64,000 bases of DNA from an uncultured Pseudoteredinibacter sp. (GTDB lineage: Bacteria; Pseudomonadota; Gammaproteobacteria; Pseudomonadales; Cellvibrionaceae): assembly GCF_947500695.1 (NCBI RefSeq), contig NZ_CANMSS010000004.1, forward strand, positions 248,001 through 312,000, in the 5' to 3' direction. This document shows, one piece after another, positions 9,708 to 18,904 of this stretch (the first letter of the stretch is position 1; each line of letters starts with the position of its first letter). The position numbers were made by a program, and so were the translations under genes. The notes beneath the pieces were generated by a model. The model made no database searches. It was not told the DNA's origin and worked only from the letters and a program-made list of their open reading frames with translations.

Positions 9708-10973
9708 CTATAGTTCTTTGCGAATACCTAAAACCCACTGTGAGCGATCAAAGCTACTATTGCTTTCTTGCCATTGATACTCAAAGTATGGAATCCAGCC
9801 ATTAGGTAGAATAGCCACCAAACCTAGTGCCGCATTGATATAGCTGTCGTCAGGTGACTCACCGGCAAATTGGTATACGGTATTGCTGTTATCCTGCACA
9901 AAACGAGCGCTTATTGATTGCGGATCGCGGTCAAACTCTTTTTCAAACTCCACTCGCAGTTGTGGAATTAGCACGCCAAAATCTTGATTAAACACCCCGC
10001 TAATATTTATGCCGACATTGGCAATTCGGGAGTCTCTCTCCATCTTGGAAAAGCTCATGTTTAATCCCGTATTGCTTAGGTCGCGCTCGCTAAAACCGTC
10101 AACTTCGGAGCTGGCCCAAAGCAGAGAGGCATAAGGCGTAAATGACCACTGTTCGGCATTAATATTGTAGCCGCTGTTTAAGCTAAACCACTGACTTTCT
10201 CCATCGGCACTGCCAGCGGTTCGAGAGTTTATCGCTGTTAATGTGCGTGTGGATTCTTGAAAGATGGAGTTACGACTGAAATCATTATCGCTGCGACTGA
10301 ATCCGGCACCAGCTTGCAGATACCAGTTGCTGTTTAAATCAGCCGTAGCGAAAAAGCTCAAAGCCGACTGCTTGCTGTCCTTGCGGCCTGCGGAGGCAAC
10401 TGGGGCAAAGTTCACACCAGGTAGTTCACCTAAGAAGTCCAGCTCGGTATCTTCATAGGCGTACATAGCACCAATCACCAAGCTATCATTAACTCGATAA
10501 TCTAGGCCTAACTCAAAGGCGGTGCCATCTGAATCGTAACCACGCTCAGTGCCAAAGCTCGCCTGACGCTTAGAGTCTTCTTGCATCTGACGAACATTGA
10601 TTAAGAGGCTGAACGGACCAATTGGCGTTTCACTACCACTGCTGCCGCCTTTGGGGTTTTGTTTACGCTCCTGCTGCAAACGTGCGTTGGCACGTGCAAA
10701 GCTGAGGGCGGCGTCATTGCTACTGAGCATTTGGCTAGGATTTAGTGAAGCCTCACTGTCCGTCGAAAGATCTCCCGGTTGGGCGGGCCCAACAAAACAT
10801 AGTCCGGTGAGCTGGCCATGATCTTGGCTGTCACTGTTCTGCTGCTCACAGACATTAAAAAAGTAATCTTGAAAGTTGGCTGGGCCTGCTTGGCTACTGC
10901 TCGCCAAAGCAAATGTTAAGCATGCCCCTAAACTTGCAACACAGTGGGCTGGCTTGGTGAATTTGCTAATCAT
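9708..10973 (-). CDS. Autotransporter-type outer membrane barrel protein
   Basis: The 421-residue protein has a signal peptide (about 1-29, ending SSSQA). A short Ser/Gln-rich region to about residue 130 follows, then repeated amphipathic strands with alternating aromatic residues (GAMYAYEDTELDF, WYLQAGAGFSRS, WSFTPYASLLWASSEVDGF) typical of an autotransporter beta-barrel domain. The last strand ends WVLGIRKEL. The passenger is very short, so it may be a barrel-only surface protein rather than a classic secreted autotransporter. The specific role is unknown. Confidence 0.75.
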   Translation of the reverse strand: MISKFTKPAHCVASLGACLTFALASSSQAGPANFQDYFFNVCEQQNSDSQDHGQLTGLCFVGPAQPGDLSTDSEASLNPSQMLSSNDAALSFARANARLQQERKQNPKGGSSGSETPIGPFSLLINVRQMQEDSKRQASFGTERGYDSDGTAFELGLDYRVNDSLVIGAMYAYEDTELDFLGELPGVNFAPVASAGRKDSKQSALSFFATADLNSNWYLQAGAGFSRSDNDFSRNSIFQESTRTLTAINSRTAGSADGESQWFSLNSGYNINAEQWSFTPYASLLWASSEVDGFSERDLSNTGLNMSFSKMERDSRIANVGINISGVFNQDFGVLIPQLRVEFEKEFDRDPQSISARFVQDNSNTVYQFAGESPDDSYINAALGLVAILPNGWIPYFEYQWQESNSSFDRSQWVLGIRKEL

Positions 10974-11206
10974 TATCGAACTCCATGGCGTAGGGTAAAT
11001 AGAGCCATATTAGCTTTGGCTGACATTGGGTAAATCCCTAGAACTGACCAGCTAATAGCCACAATCTAGTGTATGAGCTGCAATTCTTGGTTATTGCAGT
11101 ACTCAATAATGGTTAGTTTTAATGTGCAGCCTCGCAAAAGATGTCGGGATAAATGCGATCTGGCATAATTAAAGATCTGATCAATTAAAAGAAAGACGAG
11201 GTTTGA

Positions 11207-12214
11207 GTGTCCGCAACGCTTCCTTATCCTTGGCAACAGGCAACTTGGAGCTCTTTATTCTCTCGGTTTCGCCAGGGACAGCTTCCGCATGGCCTGCTAT
11301 TTAACGGTACCGCGGGTGTTGGCAAACGGCATATGGCAAATTGCCTAGCAGAGTTTGTCCTATGCTCCTCGCCGCAAAATGATGCCGCCTGCGGTAGCTG
11401 TAAGTCATGTGAGCTTATCAAAGCCGGAACTCACCCAGATCTGCAAAGCGTCTCCCCAGAAGAGCAGGGCAAGGCCATTAAGATCGATCAAGTCAGAAAG
11501 CTGAATGATTTCCTTGGGCAAACCTCCCAGCAAGGTGGTTATAAAGTGGCCATATTAGCGCCGGCCGAAGCAATGAATATCAATGCAGCCAATGCCTTAC
11601 TTAAAAACCTCGAAGAACCCAGTGCCCGAACCTTAATTATATTGATTAGCGATGCCCCTAATCGTCTCATGGCGACTATTCGAAGCCGTTGTCAGGCCGT
11701 GGCATTCGCGGTCCCAGCTTTAGAAGAGGCCAGTCGCTGGCTAAGCCCATTATGTGGTGACCATAAGCCCGAGGCCTTATTAAATATGTGCTCCGGTGCG
11801 CCTTTAGCGGCACGGGATCTGTTGGACGATGGACGATTAGAAGCCCGTCTAAGTTTTGCTGATGACCTCAATCAAATTGCCGCCGGTCAAATGTTCTCAT
11901 TACAGGCAGCGGCACGTTGGATGGATGCAGAGCCCCTAATGTTAATTGAGGCCTTACTGACTTGGCTGCAATCGGCCAGCCGGCAGGAGGTTCAAGGCGA
12001 CATCGGCCAGCTTATGGAGTCCGAGCTTCAACTGTTACAGCTATTGCAGACAGTTGGGGTAAAACTGCGTTTTCGTTTATACGATAAATTACTGCAATCT
12101 AAGGCCCAGATTCTTAGCGGAGCCAACCCCAATCAGCAGCTGTTGTTGGAAGAAATTGCGATGGATTGGCAGGCTATGATGGCTTCTCGTAAACCTATGA
12201 GGCCCGCTATTTAG
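11207..12214 (+). CDS. holB: DNA polymerase III subunit delta'
   Basis: The 335-residue clamp-loader subunit shows a modified P-loop (GTAGVGKR), the zinc module built from Cys residues in AACGSCKSC and just upstream, and the LLKNLEEP sensor-region motif. It starts with GTG at 11207 after GACGAGG. It normally follows tmk; here a three-gene insert separates them. It forms the inert subunit of the clamp loader with HolA and DnaX. PilZ follows as in Pseudomonas. Confidence 0.95.
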   Translation: MSATLPYPWQQATWSSLFSRFRQGQLPHGLLFNGTAGVGKRHMANCLAEFVLCSSPQNDAACGSCKSCELIKAGTHPDLQSVSPEEQGKAIKIDQVRKLNDFLGQTSQQGGYKVAILAPAEAMNINAANALLKNLEEPSARTLIILISDAPNRLMATIRSRCQAVAFAVPALEEASRWLSPLCGDHKPEALLNMCSGAPLAARDLLDDGRLEARLSFADDLNQIAAGQMFSLQAAARWMDAEPLMLIEALLTWLQSASRQEVQGDIGQLMESELQLLQLLQTVGVKLRFRLYDKLLQSKAQILSGANPNQQLLLEEIAMDWQAMMASRKPMRPAI

Positions 12215-12399
12215 GTCTTATTTCGGTCTTATTTAGGGGCTAATTTGAGGACGCTTAATGGCCTTGGCCATAGAAGACTGCTATATTAGTGAATGATTTC
12301 GAATATTGTGCTCTGAACCTCGTTTCGCTTGCAAACTAAACGATTCTTAAAGCAGCAGCGATACAAAGAGCATTAAAAGGACATAAAAAGGACATTGTT

Positions 12400-12753
12400 A
12401 TGGCGGGTATGGGTGGCAACGCTCGTAACGGTATTTTATCCCTTACGATTAAAGACAAAGCAGTGCTCTATGCGGCTTATATGCCTTTTATTGAACATGG
12501 TGGCCTTTTTATCCCGACCAGTAAGCAATATCAGTTAGGTGATGAAGTGTTTATGCTTTTGAACTTGATGGATGAGCCAGAAAAAATTCCTGTGGCCGGT
12601 AAGGTTGTGTGGATTACGCCGAAAGGCGCCCAGAGTAATCGTGCTGCTGGTATTGGTGTGCAGTTTAGTGATCATGATAATGTCGCGCTAAACAAAATCG
12701 AGACCTATTTGGCTGGCTCTGTAGACTCTGATCGTCCAACGCATACCATGTGA
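12400..12753 (+). CDS. pilZ: PilZ-domain type IV pilus protein
   Basis: This 117-residue single PilZ domain contains GGLFIPT and VVWITPKG...GIGVQF. It lacks the RxxxR motif required for c-di-GMP binding, as in the Pseudomonas and Xanthomonas PilZ proteins that work in type IV pilus assembly through partner proteins. The position between holB and tatD matches the Pseudomonas pilZ locus. An AAAGGACAT site precedes the ATG. Confidence 0.92.
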   Translation: MAGMGGNARNGILSLTIKDKAVLYAAYMPFIEHGGLFIPTSKQYQLGDEVFMLLNLMDEPEKIPVAGKVVWITPKGAQSNRAAGIGVQFSDHDNVALNKIETYLAGSVDSDRPTHTM

Positions 12754-12891
12754 TTTGAAACCCGTATTTTACGGCCTAATCGGTTTGCCGGTTGGGCCGT
12801 TGTTCGTTTTAAGGGCTAGAAAATACTAAACCTAGTAAAACCCTAGGCCTAATAAAATAGTAGCCCCAATAAGTAAAAAGAGATTTCTGCC

Positions 12892-13665
12892 GTGTTAATT
12901 GATTCCCATTGCCACCTTGATCGTTTGAAATACAAAGAGGGTGAAACCTTAGATAGCGCTGTTAACTTCGCTTTGGAGCGCGGTGTTGAAAAAATGCTGT
13001 GTGTGGGGATCAGTACAGAGAACCGAGAAGCGGTAACGGCGATTGCTGAAAAATACGAGCAGGTCTATGCCTCGGTTGGAGTTCACCCTTTAGATGTTGA
13101 AACAGGTTTAGCCAGCATTGATGATCTTATTGCCTGGTCGAAGCACGAGAGAGTAGTTGCTCTTGGTGAAACTGGCTTGGATTATTACTACAGTGCTGAT
13201 CAAAAGAGCTTGCAGCAGGAAAGTTTCGTGATGCATTTACAGGCGGCGGCCCAATGTGGCTTGCCAGTAATTGTTCATACAAGAGATGCTCGCCAAGATA
13301 CCTTGGATCTTATTAAACAACATGGTGATTTAGAGAAAGCGGGTGTCTTGCACTGCTTTACCGAAAACTGGGACATGGCCTCGAAAGCTCTGGATATGAA
13401 CTATTACATCTCCATCTCGGGGATTGTGACTTTTCGTAATGCCGATGAGCTGAGGGATGTGTGTAAGAAAATTCCGCTTGAACGCTTATTAATTGAAACC
13501 GACTCGCCTTATCTTGCGCCGGTGCCTTATCGCGGCAAACCTAATCAGCCTGCCTATGTACGCGAGGTGGCCGAGTTTATTGCTGAATTAAAGGGCGTGA
13601 GCTACGAAGAGCTAGTACAAGCCACCGCCGATAATTTTCACCGCTTGTTTTATAAATCGGCTTAA
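12892..13665 (+). CDS. TatD-family metal-dependent hydrolase
   Basis: This 257-residue TIM-barrel nuclease/hydrolase has the metal-binding His6 and His8 in DSHCHLD, Glu in GETGLDYYY, His in VHTRDA, His in HCFTEN and Asp in ETDSPYLAP. It starts with GTG at 12892. The holB-pilZ-tatD order is conserved; the E. coli homologue next to holB is YcfH. Family members act as DNA exonucleases or deacylases, and the substrate of this paralogue group is not settled. Confidence 0.93.
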   Translation: MLIDSHCHLDRLKYKEGETLDSAVNFALERGVEKMLCVGISTENREAVTAIAEKYEQVYASVGVHPLDVETGLASIDDLIAWSKHERVVALGETGLDYYYSADQKSLQQESFVMHLQAAAQCGLPVIVHTRDARQDTLDLIKQHGDLEKAGVLHCFTENWDMASKALDMNYYISISGIVTFRNADELRDVCKKIPLERLLIETDSPYLAPVPYRGKPNQPAYVREVAEFIAELKGVSYEELVQATADNFHRLFYKSA

Positions 13666-13687
13666 AGCTCGTCTTACTTATTCAACC

Positions 13688-13722
13688 CAAAAAAGAGAGC
13701 CTAATTTGGCTCTCTTTTTTTG
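13688..13722. terminator. Bidirectional terminator
   Basis: An AAAAAAGAGAGCC / GGCTCTCTTTTTTT hairpin lies between the convergent tatD-family gene and the minus-strand glycosyltransferase, with A-run and T-run on both sides so it can serve either strand. Confidence 0.85.
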
Positions 13723-13750
13723 TATTACTTAATATATCAAAATTGTTTTA

Positions 13751-14809
13751 TTAGCTTGTAACAAAGTTTCGATTTCCTACCGCAGACGTTTTTTGCCAGA
13801 GCTTTTCGCTTAATGCTTGGTAATTATCCCAGCGACCTTTTTGTAGCCACTCGACAATATGCTTAGCAACATCAGGATAGTGAACCTTTTGGTCTTTTTC
13901 CCATTGTAACCAGGCATCGACTGTTGGCCTTTGCAGTTGATCCATGGCGATACCCAGATCGAGTTCATACAGGGCCTTGGCATTAGATTCTTGCTCTGTT
14001 TGTCCTTGTAGTGGTTTAACCAATAACTTCTTACCTAGAGTGATTGCCTCGCTAGCAAGTTCAAAGCCCGCATTGCAAATAACGCCTTCACAATGGTGTA
14101 AATCCTGATGAAAACCTTCGCGGGAAGCGGCTTTGAAATTCAAGTGTTCCAATTCGCAGGGCTCATCGAATGGGCCGTAAATCGCAAATTGGAAATCCTT
14201 AAATGGTGCCAATAACTCTACGACATCAGCCTGAGCTTCAAAGCCTAGGTAGACTAAAATGAGAGGTTTCTGACCAGCAGGCACTTGCTTAGCCTTATGT
14301 AGCTCGACAATCGGAGGTAAAATATTTTGATCGAAATGGTGCCAGTGTAAACCTAGCCCTATGCTAACGGGTGCAAAGTTCTGCATGATTTTTCGCGATA
14401 AAAAATCATTCCCCGCTTTAGGGACGGCATGATCAAATGCATATTGATGGCCAATGCCAATACAGGGCTTGCCGGCAAGTTTTGCCGCCCAGGCTGATAC
14501 GGGCTCGAAATCACTGACCACGACATCATAATCTTTTAGCCGTTTGCGCATGGCTAAAACATCTTTAAAGAACTGCAGCCAGTGATTTCGCTTGAGGGTT
14601 TCTAAGTTACTGATTTTGCCATTTTTAAAAGCAAATGACAGACCCGATAAACACTCCCAGTCGCCAAACTTTTCCATATCAAAAAAGTCTTCGCGCTTGC
14701 GACCGGTAAATACATATTGGGTGTTTTCGAGGGGAAGGTGTTTGGCCATAGCATGGGCGCGAGAAATGTGACCATTACCAGTGGCCTGCACCCCGTAAAG
14801 AATTTTCAT
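13751..14809 (-). CDS. MJ1255/VC2487-family glycosyltransferase
   Basis: The 352-residue protein opens with MKILYGVQATGNGHISRAHA, the signature of the MJ1255/VC2487 family of GT-B-like transferases. It also has a C-terminal CNAGFELASEAITLGKKLLV donor-binding segment similar to MurG/UGT-type enzymes. The acceptor is unknown. It is followed 12 bases upstream in the transcript by the PAP2 phosphatase gene, so the pair probably forms an operon acting on lipid-linked or membrane glycans. Confidence 0.85.
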   Translation of the reverse strand: MKILYGVQATGNGHISRAHAMAKHLPLENTQYVFTGRKREDFFDMEKFGDWECLSGLSFAFKNGKISNLETLKRNHWLQFFKDVLAMRKRLKDYDVVVSDFEPVSAWAAKLAGKPCIGIGHQYAFDHAVPKAGNDFLSRKIMQNFAPVSIGLGLHWHHFDQNILPPIVELHKAKQVPAGQKPLILVYLGFEAQADVVELLAPFKDFQFAIYGPFDEPCELEHLNFKAASREGFHQDLHHCEGVICNAGFELASEAITLGKKLLVKPLQGQTEQESNAKALYELDLGIAMDQLQRPTVDAWLQWEKDQKVHYPDVAKHIVEWLQKGRWDNYQALSEKLWQKTSAVGNRNFVTS

Positions 14810-14821
14810 GCAGTGTTAAAC

Positions 14822-15358
14822 CTATAAATAACTCAAAATCAGAAAAGCAATGCCGTGCCCCAAGGTGGCGCCGGCAACAATATCGGTAGGGAAGTGCACG
14901 CCCAGCATGACTCTAGAGCTGCCCACCATAACTGCCCAGATGTACAACAGGGGAGTGAGTGCTGGATAGAAGCTTGAAAGCATGGCCGCCATTAAAAAAG
15001 CCGCCGAAGTATGTCCAGAGGGGAAGCTGAATTGATCAGAGGGCTGTACTTCACTTTTAAAATTGGGCAGCGCTGCCGGTGGGCGATTGCGTTTAAAATA
15101 GTTTTTCAAGATGTAATACAAGCCGCGTTCTACTACAAAACCGGCGGCGAGTAAGACGAAAAATTGATTGCTGCCTTGCAGTAGCAGTAGCAAACCAAAC
15201 AGCGCATACAAGGGGCCGTCGGCGCTTTTAGAAACCCAGTAGCTGCCTTGAATAAACAACTGGCGATGCTTTCTACGTAAGCACCAATAAAAGGCGGCCA
15301 CATCAAATTGATGGATATTGGCGAGAATTTGTTGTCCGGCACTGATTGGTGAGGCCAT
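14822..15358 (-). CDS. PAP2-family membrane phosphatase
   Basis: This 178-residue integral membrane protein has the three PAP2 motifs in order: KRNRPP (motif 1), SFPSGHTSA (motif 2) and SRVMLGVHFPTD (motif 3). Several hydrophobic segments span the protein. Such enzymes remove phosphate from undecaprenyl pyrophosphate or phosphatidic acid; the substrate cannot be told from the sequence. It is immediately upstream of the glycosyltransferase on the same strand. Confidence 0.9.
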   Translation of the reverse strand: MASPISAGQQILANIHQFDVAAFYWCLRRKHRQLFIQGSYWVSKSADGPLYALFGLLLLLQGSNQFFVLLAAGFVVERGLYYILKNYFKRNRPPAALPNFKSEVQPSDQFSFPSGHTSAAFLMAAMLSSFYPALTPLLYIWAVMVGSSRVMLGVHFPTDIVAGATLGHGIAFLILSYL

Positions 15359-15521
15359 ATTCTTCTTCTCCTAGTTTTTGCTGAGTCTAGGGAGCCAATA
15401 TTTCAGTTGGGTGTTGCTTAGATTACAGTTGTATGAAAGTTGAACAGCTGGGTGTGGGGTTGGTGACTTATTGTAGTACGCCATTTAAGCGTAAAGCCTA
15501 ACTGCCTGCGAATCCGACCGC

Positions 15522-15633
15522 ATGTTATGGCTAGGGAGCATTCTGTGGGGCACGCAAAAGGCAGCATCCATGCTAGCTCACCTCCTCCTCCAAGTCGGAG
15601 ATGGCCCCACAGAATGCTCCCTACCCATAACAC
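15522..15633. repeat. 112-bp element with 30-bp inverted ends
   Basis: The arms 15522-15551 and 15604-15633 are inverted copies matching at 28 of 30 positions; the core shared stretch is GGGAGCATTCTGTGGGGC. They flank a 52-base centre containing CCTCCTCCTCC. The element lies in the 455-base divergent gap between the PAP2 gene and the dUTPase gene, which otherwise shows nothing clear. It could fold into a long cruciform and resembles a MITE or REP-type dispersed repeat. Confidence 0.7.
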
Positions 15634-15814
15634 GCTGCTAGTGGTGCCAAAATAAATTAGGTAATTAGGCGTCATGTTATATCGCCCCTCGGTGAGGGGG
15701 CTACATAACTTCGTCACAGCATTCCATTTTTGTAGGCTTGCAGTTCGCTTATGTCTGCTTCATCGCTATGGTAAACTTCAGCACCTTAACAAAGCCAATC
15801 AGCAAGGGCAGGGC

Positions 15815-16441
15815 ATGAGCCAGAAATTACAGCAACAAATACGCATAATGTTAGATCTCCAAGACAATATGAACAGCAAAGTTCATCAAGACTGGAGAGC
15901 GCAAAACTTTGAATGGTATCGCGCCATTTGGATCGAGTGTGGCGAGTTGTTGGATCATTACGGTTGGAAGTGGTGGAAAAAGCAGAGCCCTGATATCGAG
16001 CAGGTACGCCTAGAGCTTATTGATATTTGGCATTTTGGTTTAAGCATGTTGCTAATGAGCCAGAGCGATAAAGATGCATTGGCTGCTGATCTAACGGAGC
16101 AAATGCAAAGCAGTGCCGCGCCAGAGAATTTCCCGATTGCTTTGGAGAGCTTCACCGCCATTGTATTGGCTGAGAAGCGCTTTCCTATCGATGGCTTTAT
16201 GAGTTTATTAGCGGGTGTAGAGCTTGATACCGAGGGTCTATATACCAGCTATGTTGGCAAGAATGTTTTAAACTTTTTCAGACAAGATAACGGCTACAAA
16301 GATGGCAGCTATCGCAAACTATGGGCTGGCCGTGAAGATAACGAACACCTTGTCGAACTGGTACAAGAGCTTGATAGCAGCTCGGCGAGTTTTGCTGATG
16401 AGCTATACCAAGCGTTGCAGAGTCGTTACCAGCAAGGCTAA
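15815..16441 (+). CDS. Dimeric dUTP diphosphatase-like protein
   Basis: This 208-residue all-alpha protein has IWIECGELLDHYGWKWWKK and LELIDIWHF, the ExxE...ExxD metal-binding pattern of the dimeric dUTPase/MazG-like superfamily. It hydrolyses dUTP (and dUDP) to dUMP. The ATG at 15815 is chosen because the 47 upstream in-frame residues lack family character. Its stop lies 360 bases before mdh. It would be unusual to have both this and the trimeric Dut; that gene is not in view. Confidence 0.82.
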   Translation: MSQKLQQQIRIMLDLQDNMNSKVHQDWRAQNFEWYRAIWIECGELLDHYGWKWWKKQSPDIEQVRLELIDIWHFGLSMLLMSQSDKDALAADLTEQMQSSAAPENFPIALESFTAIVLAEKRFPIDGFMSLLAGVELDTEGLYTSYVGKNVLNFFRQDNGYKDGSYRKLWAGREDNEHLVELVQELDSSSASFADELYQALQSRYQQG

Positions 16442-16800
16442 AGTTCTCTAATGAGTATTGCTCTCCTACGCCTACTCTAGTTTGGGGGATAGGGGCGCGA
16501 CTAAAGTCCAATTGGCCCGGCGCTTAGGCCGGGTACACTTCAGGTATTTACCGGACAGACTGCTTGGCTTGTCGCTTTTTTGATCATTAAAATTGATCTG
16601 GCTTACTTGCAGAAGCATCAATGCACCAAGAATCGTTCTTATTGATGCAATTTCGCCGTTAAATCACTATAATTGCCGCGCTTTATCTGGGCCTAATCGC
16701 TCGGTACGGCAAAGAATTCTGGCCTGGCGCTGACGCTGTACCTATTGAAGGTGGCGCAGGGCGGGGCTTAAGCACCTACCAAACTGCACGGAGATATACT
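16442..16800 (+). promoter_or_regulatory. mdh upstream region with TATAAT box
   Basis: This 359-base gap holds a GC hairpin (CCCGGC/GCCGGG, about 16517-16535), possibly ending the dUTPase transcript. It also holds a perfect TATAAT at 16668-16673 with no good -35 box at 17 bases. The mdh leader would be about 120 bases and contains a GC-rich segment. Confidence 0.45.
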
Positions 16801-17784
16801 GTGAAAGCACCTGTACGCGTTGCTGTAACCGGAGCCGCCGGTCAAATTAGCTACTCTCTTTTGTTCCGTATCGCTGCTGGCGAAATGTTGGGCAAAGACC
16901 AGCCTGTAATCCTACAAATGCTGGAAATTACCCCTGCCTTGAATGCACTGAAAGGTGTAGCGATGGAACTGGACGATTGTGCCTTCCCTCTGTTGGCCGG
17001 TATGGTTTGCACCGACGATCCAAATGTTGCCTTTAAAGACGCTGACTACGCCTTATTAGTAGGTGCCCGTCCTCGTGGTCCAGGTATGGAGCGTAAAGAT
17101 CTACTAGAAGCTAACGCTGCGATCTTCTCTGTACAGGGTAAAGCGATCAACGATCACGCTTCTCGTGACATTAAAGTATTGGTTGTTGGTAACCCAGCAA
17201 ACACCAACGCTTTGATTGCTCAGCGTAATGCTCCAGACATCGATCCTCGTCAGTTTACTGCGATGATGCGTTTGGACCACAACCGCGCTATGAGCCAGTT
17301 GGCTGCTAAGACTGACAAGAGCATCAATGACGTTAAAAATGTCATCATCTGGGGTAACCACTCAGCGACTCAGTACCCAGACATTCACAACACAACTGTT
17401 GACGGCACCGACGCTATGTCTTTGATCGACCAAGCTTGGTACGAGAATGACTTCATTCCAACCGTTCAGCAACGTGGTGCAGCTATCATTGAAGCTCGTG
17501 GCGCTTCTTCTGCAGCTTCTGCTGCAAACGCGGCTATCTTCCACATGCGTGACTGGGCTCTAGGTACTCCTGAGGGTGACTACGTGACCATGGGTGTATA
17601 CTCTGATGGCTCTTACGGAATCGAAGAAGGTTTGATCTACGGTTACCCATGCACTTGTAAAGATGGCGACTGGACTATCGTTCAAGGTATTGAGCTGAAC
17701 GAGTTCTCCAAAACCAAAATGCAAGCGACTGAAACCGAATTGCGTGAAGAGCGTGACGCGGTAAAAGATTTGCTACCTGCCTAA
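16801..17784 (+). CDS. mdh: Malate dehydrogenase
   Basis: This 327-residue NAD-dependent enzyme interconverts malate and oxaloacetate. It has the N-terminal VTGAAGQIS dinucleotide loop, the substrate arginines in [12 protein letters not shown] and the catalytic His in [12 protein letters not shown]. It is the approximately 327-residue cytosolic-type MDH found in many Proteobacteria, not the E. coli 312-residue form. It starts with GTG after CGGAGATATACT. Codon use is strongly biased, as expected for a highly expressed TCA-cycle gene. Confidence 0.96.
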   Translation: MKAPVRVAVTGAAGQISYSLLFRIAAGEMLGKDQPVILQMLEITPALNALKGVAMELDDCAFPLLAGMVCTDDPNVAFKDADYALLVGARPRGPGMERKDLLEANAAIFSVQGKAINDHASRDIKVLVVGNPANTNALIAQRNAPDIDPRQFTAMMRLDHNRAMSQLAAKTDKSINDVKNVIIWGNHSATQYPDIHNTTVDGTDAMSLIDQAWYENDFIPTVQQRGAAIIEARGASSAASAANAAIFHMRDWALGTPEGDYVTMGVYSDGSYGIEEGLIYGYPCTCKDGDWTIVQGIELNEFSKTKMQATETELREERDAVKDLLPA

Positions 17785-17803
17785 GTTCGCAGCTAGTAAA
17801 TGT

Positions 17804-17832
17804 TAAAAAACGCGGCAATGCCGCGTTTTTTT
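17804..17832 (+). terminator. Terminator after mdh
   Basis: AACGCGGC-AAT-GCCGCGTT is followed by a run of T residues, 25 bases after the mdh stop; a textbook intrinsic terminator. Confidence 0.9.
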
Positions 17833-17972
17833 ATGTCTAAGAATTGCCCTAGGTTTAGCTTCCAGTATTGGAAATAAACTTTTATTCAATAAACACTTGA
17901 GTTTCTTTGATCAATAATGACAATGTTGATCAGGCAAGTGCATGATTATAGCCCAAAGGAGAGGAGCCTCGT

Positions 17973-18443
17973 ATGGCACACCCAAAGATCGGAAACATGG
18001 CCCCAGCGTTTACCCTGACTAATCAGAAGGGTGAAAAGGTAAGTTTGAAAGACTTTCGCGACAAGGCCAATGTACTGCTGTATTTCTACCCTAAAGCCCT
18101 AACACCTGGCTGTACCACCCAGGCTTGTGCCTTGCGTGATATTCCAGCTGAGTTAAAAGCGCGCGATTGTGTTGTATTGGGAGTTAGCCCAGACCCTGAA
18201 GCCAAGCTGCAGCGTTTTATCGATAAGCATGAGCTAAACTTCGACTTATTGTCCGATGAGGACCACGCTATAGCGGATAAATACGGCGTTTGGGGCTTAA
18301 AGAAGTTCATGGGCAAAGAGTTTATGGGCTTAATCCGCACCAGCTTTATCATCGGCAAAGATGGCCGCCTAAAGGTTATTCTCGATAAATTTAAAACCAA
18401 GACTCATCATGAAGATGTACTAGCCGCATTAGATGAGCTGTAA
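17973..18443 (+). CDS. bcp: Thioredoxin-dependent peroxiredoxin (BCP/PrxQ type)
   Basis: This 156-residue peroxiredoxin has the peroxidatic Cys47 in LTPGCTTQACALRD and the resolving Cys52 five residues later, the spacing that defines the BCP/PrxQ class. It reduces hydrogen peroxide and organic hydroperoxides in the cytoplasm using thioredoxin. A GGAGAGGAG site precedes the ATG. It appears monocistronic. Confidence 0.94.
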   Translation: MAHPKIGNMAPAFTLTNQKGEKVSLKDFRDKANVLLYFYPKALTPGCTTQACALRDIPAELKARDCVVLGVSPDPEAKLQRFIDKHELNFDLLSDEDHAIADKYGVWGLKKFMGKEFMGLIRTSFIIGKDGRLKVILDKFKTKTHHEDVLAALDEL

Positions 18444-18904
18444 TCAAGTTTACGTTTGTCGCGTGAATCTATACTTGGCTATTAGTATGAGCTTTTATTA
18501 GAATAGTCAGTATTGTGTTGTATTTGCTTTAGAATGAGTTTTACGCTGACACAGTAGTCAAAAGTTTGACTTTCAGTAGGATGGCTATCGCATAAGCCCT
18601 TAAAAACTTTGGGTTTTTTTAGCAAAATTGGATTTTTGGCATATAAAACAACTGCTTGGCGTCGGGGAGGGTAGTTATCCAAGCGCCAACAGATCATAGT
18701 CGAGTATCAGTTTTCTAGTATTCGACTATGCTGTAAAGCATGCGAAATATTCAAGAGAACACAGTAACGGCCTTGCAAAAAGAAACCGGCTTTTTGACGG
18801 GTGTTTCACCGATGGGGGTGTCGGTGGCGCGAGGCGCTCATAGATTCGCAATTAGATTCCATTGCCGGCGTGCCGGTGTCGAAGTAATTGATAAGCGGGA
18901 CCCA

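Noticed and set aside
18740..18904. N-terminal extension of the AraC-type regulator
   Set aside because: The 55 extra residues look atypical and include a hairpin-forming DNA segment; the later ATG was preferred, with uncertainty.
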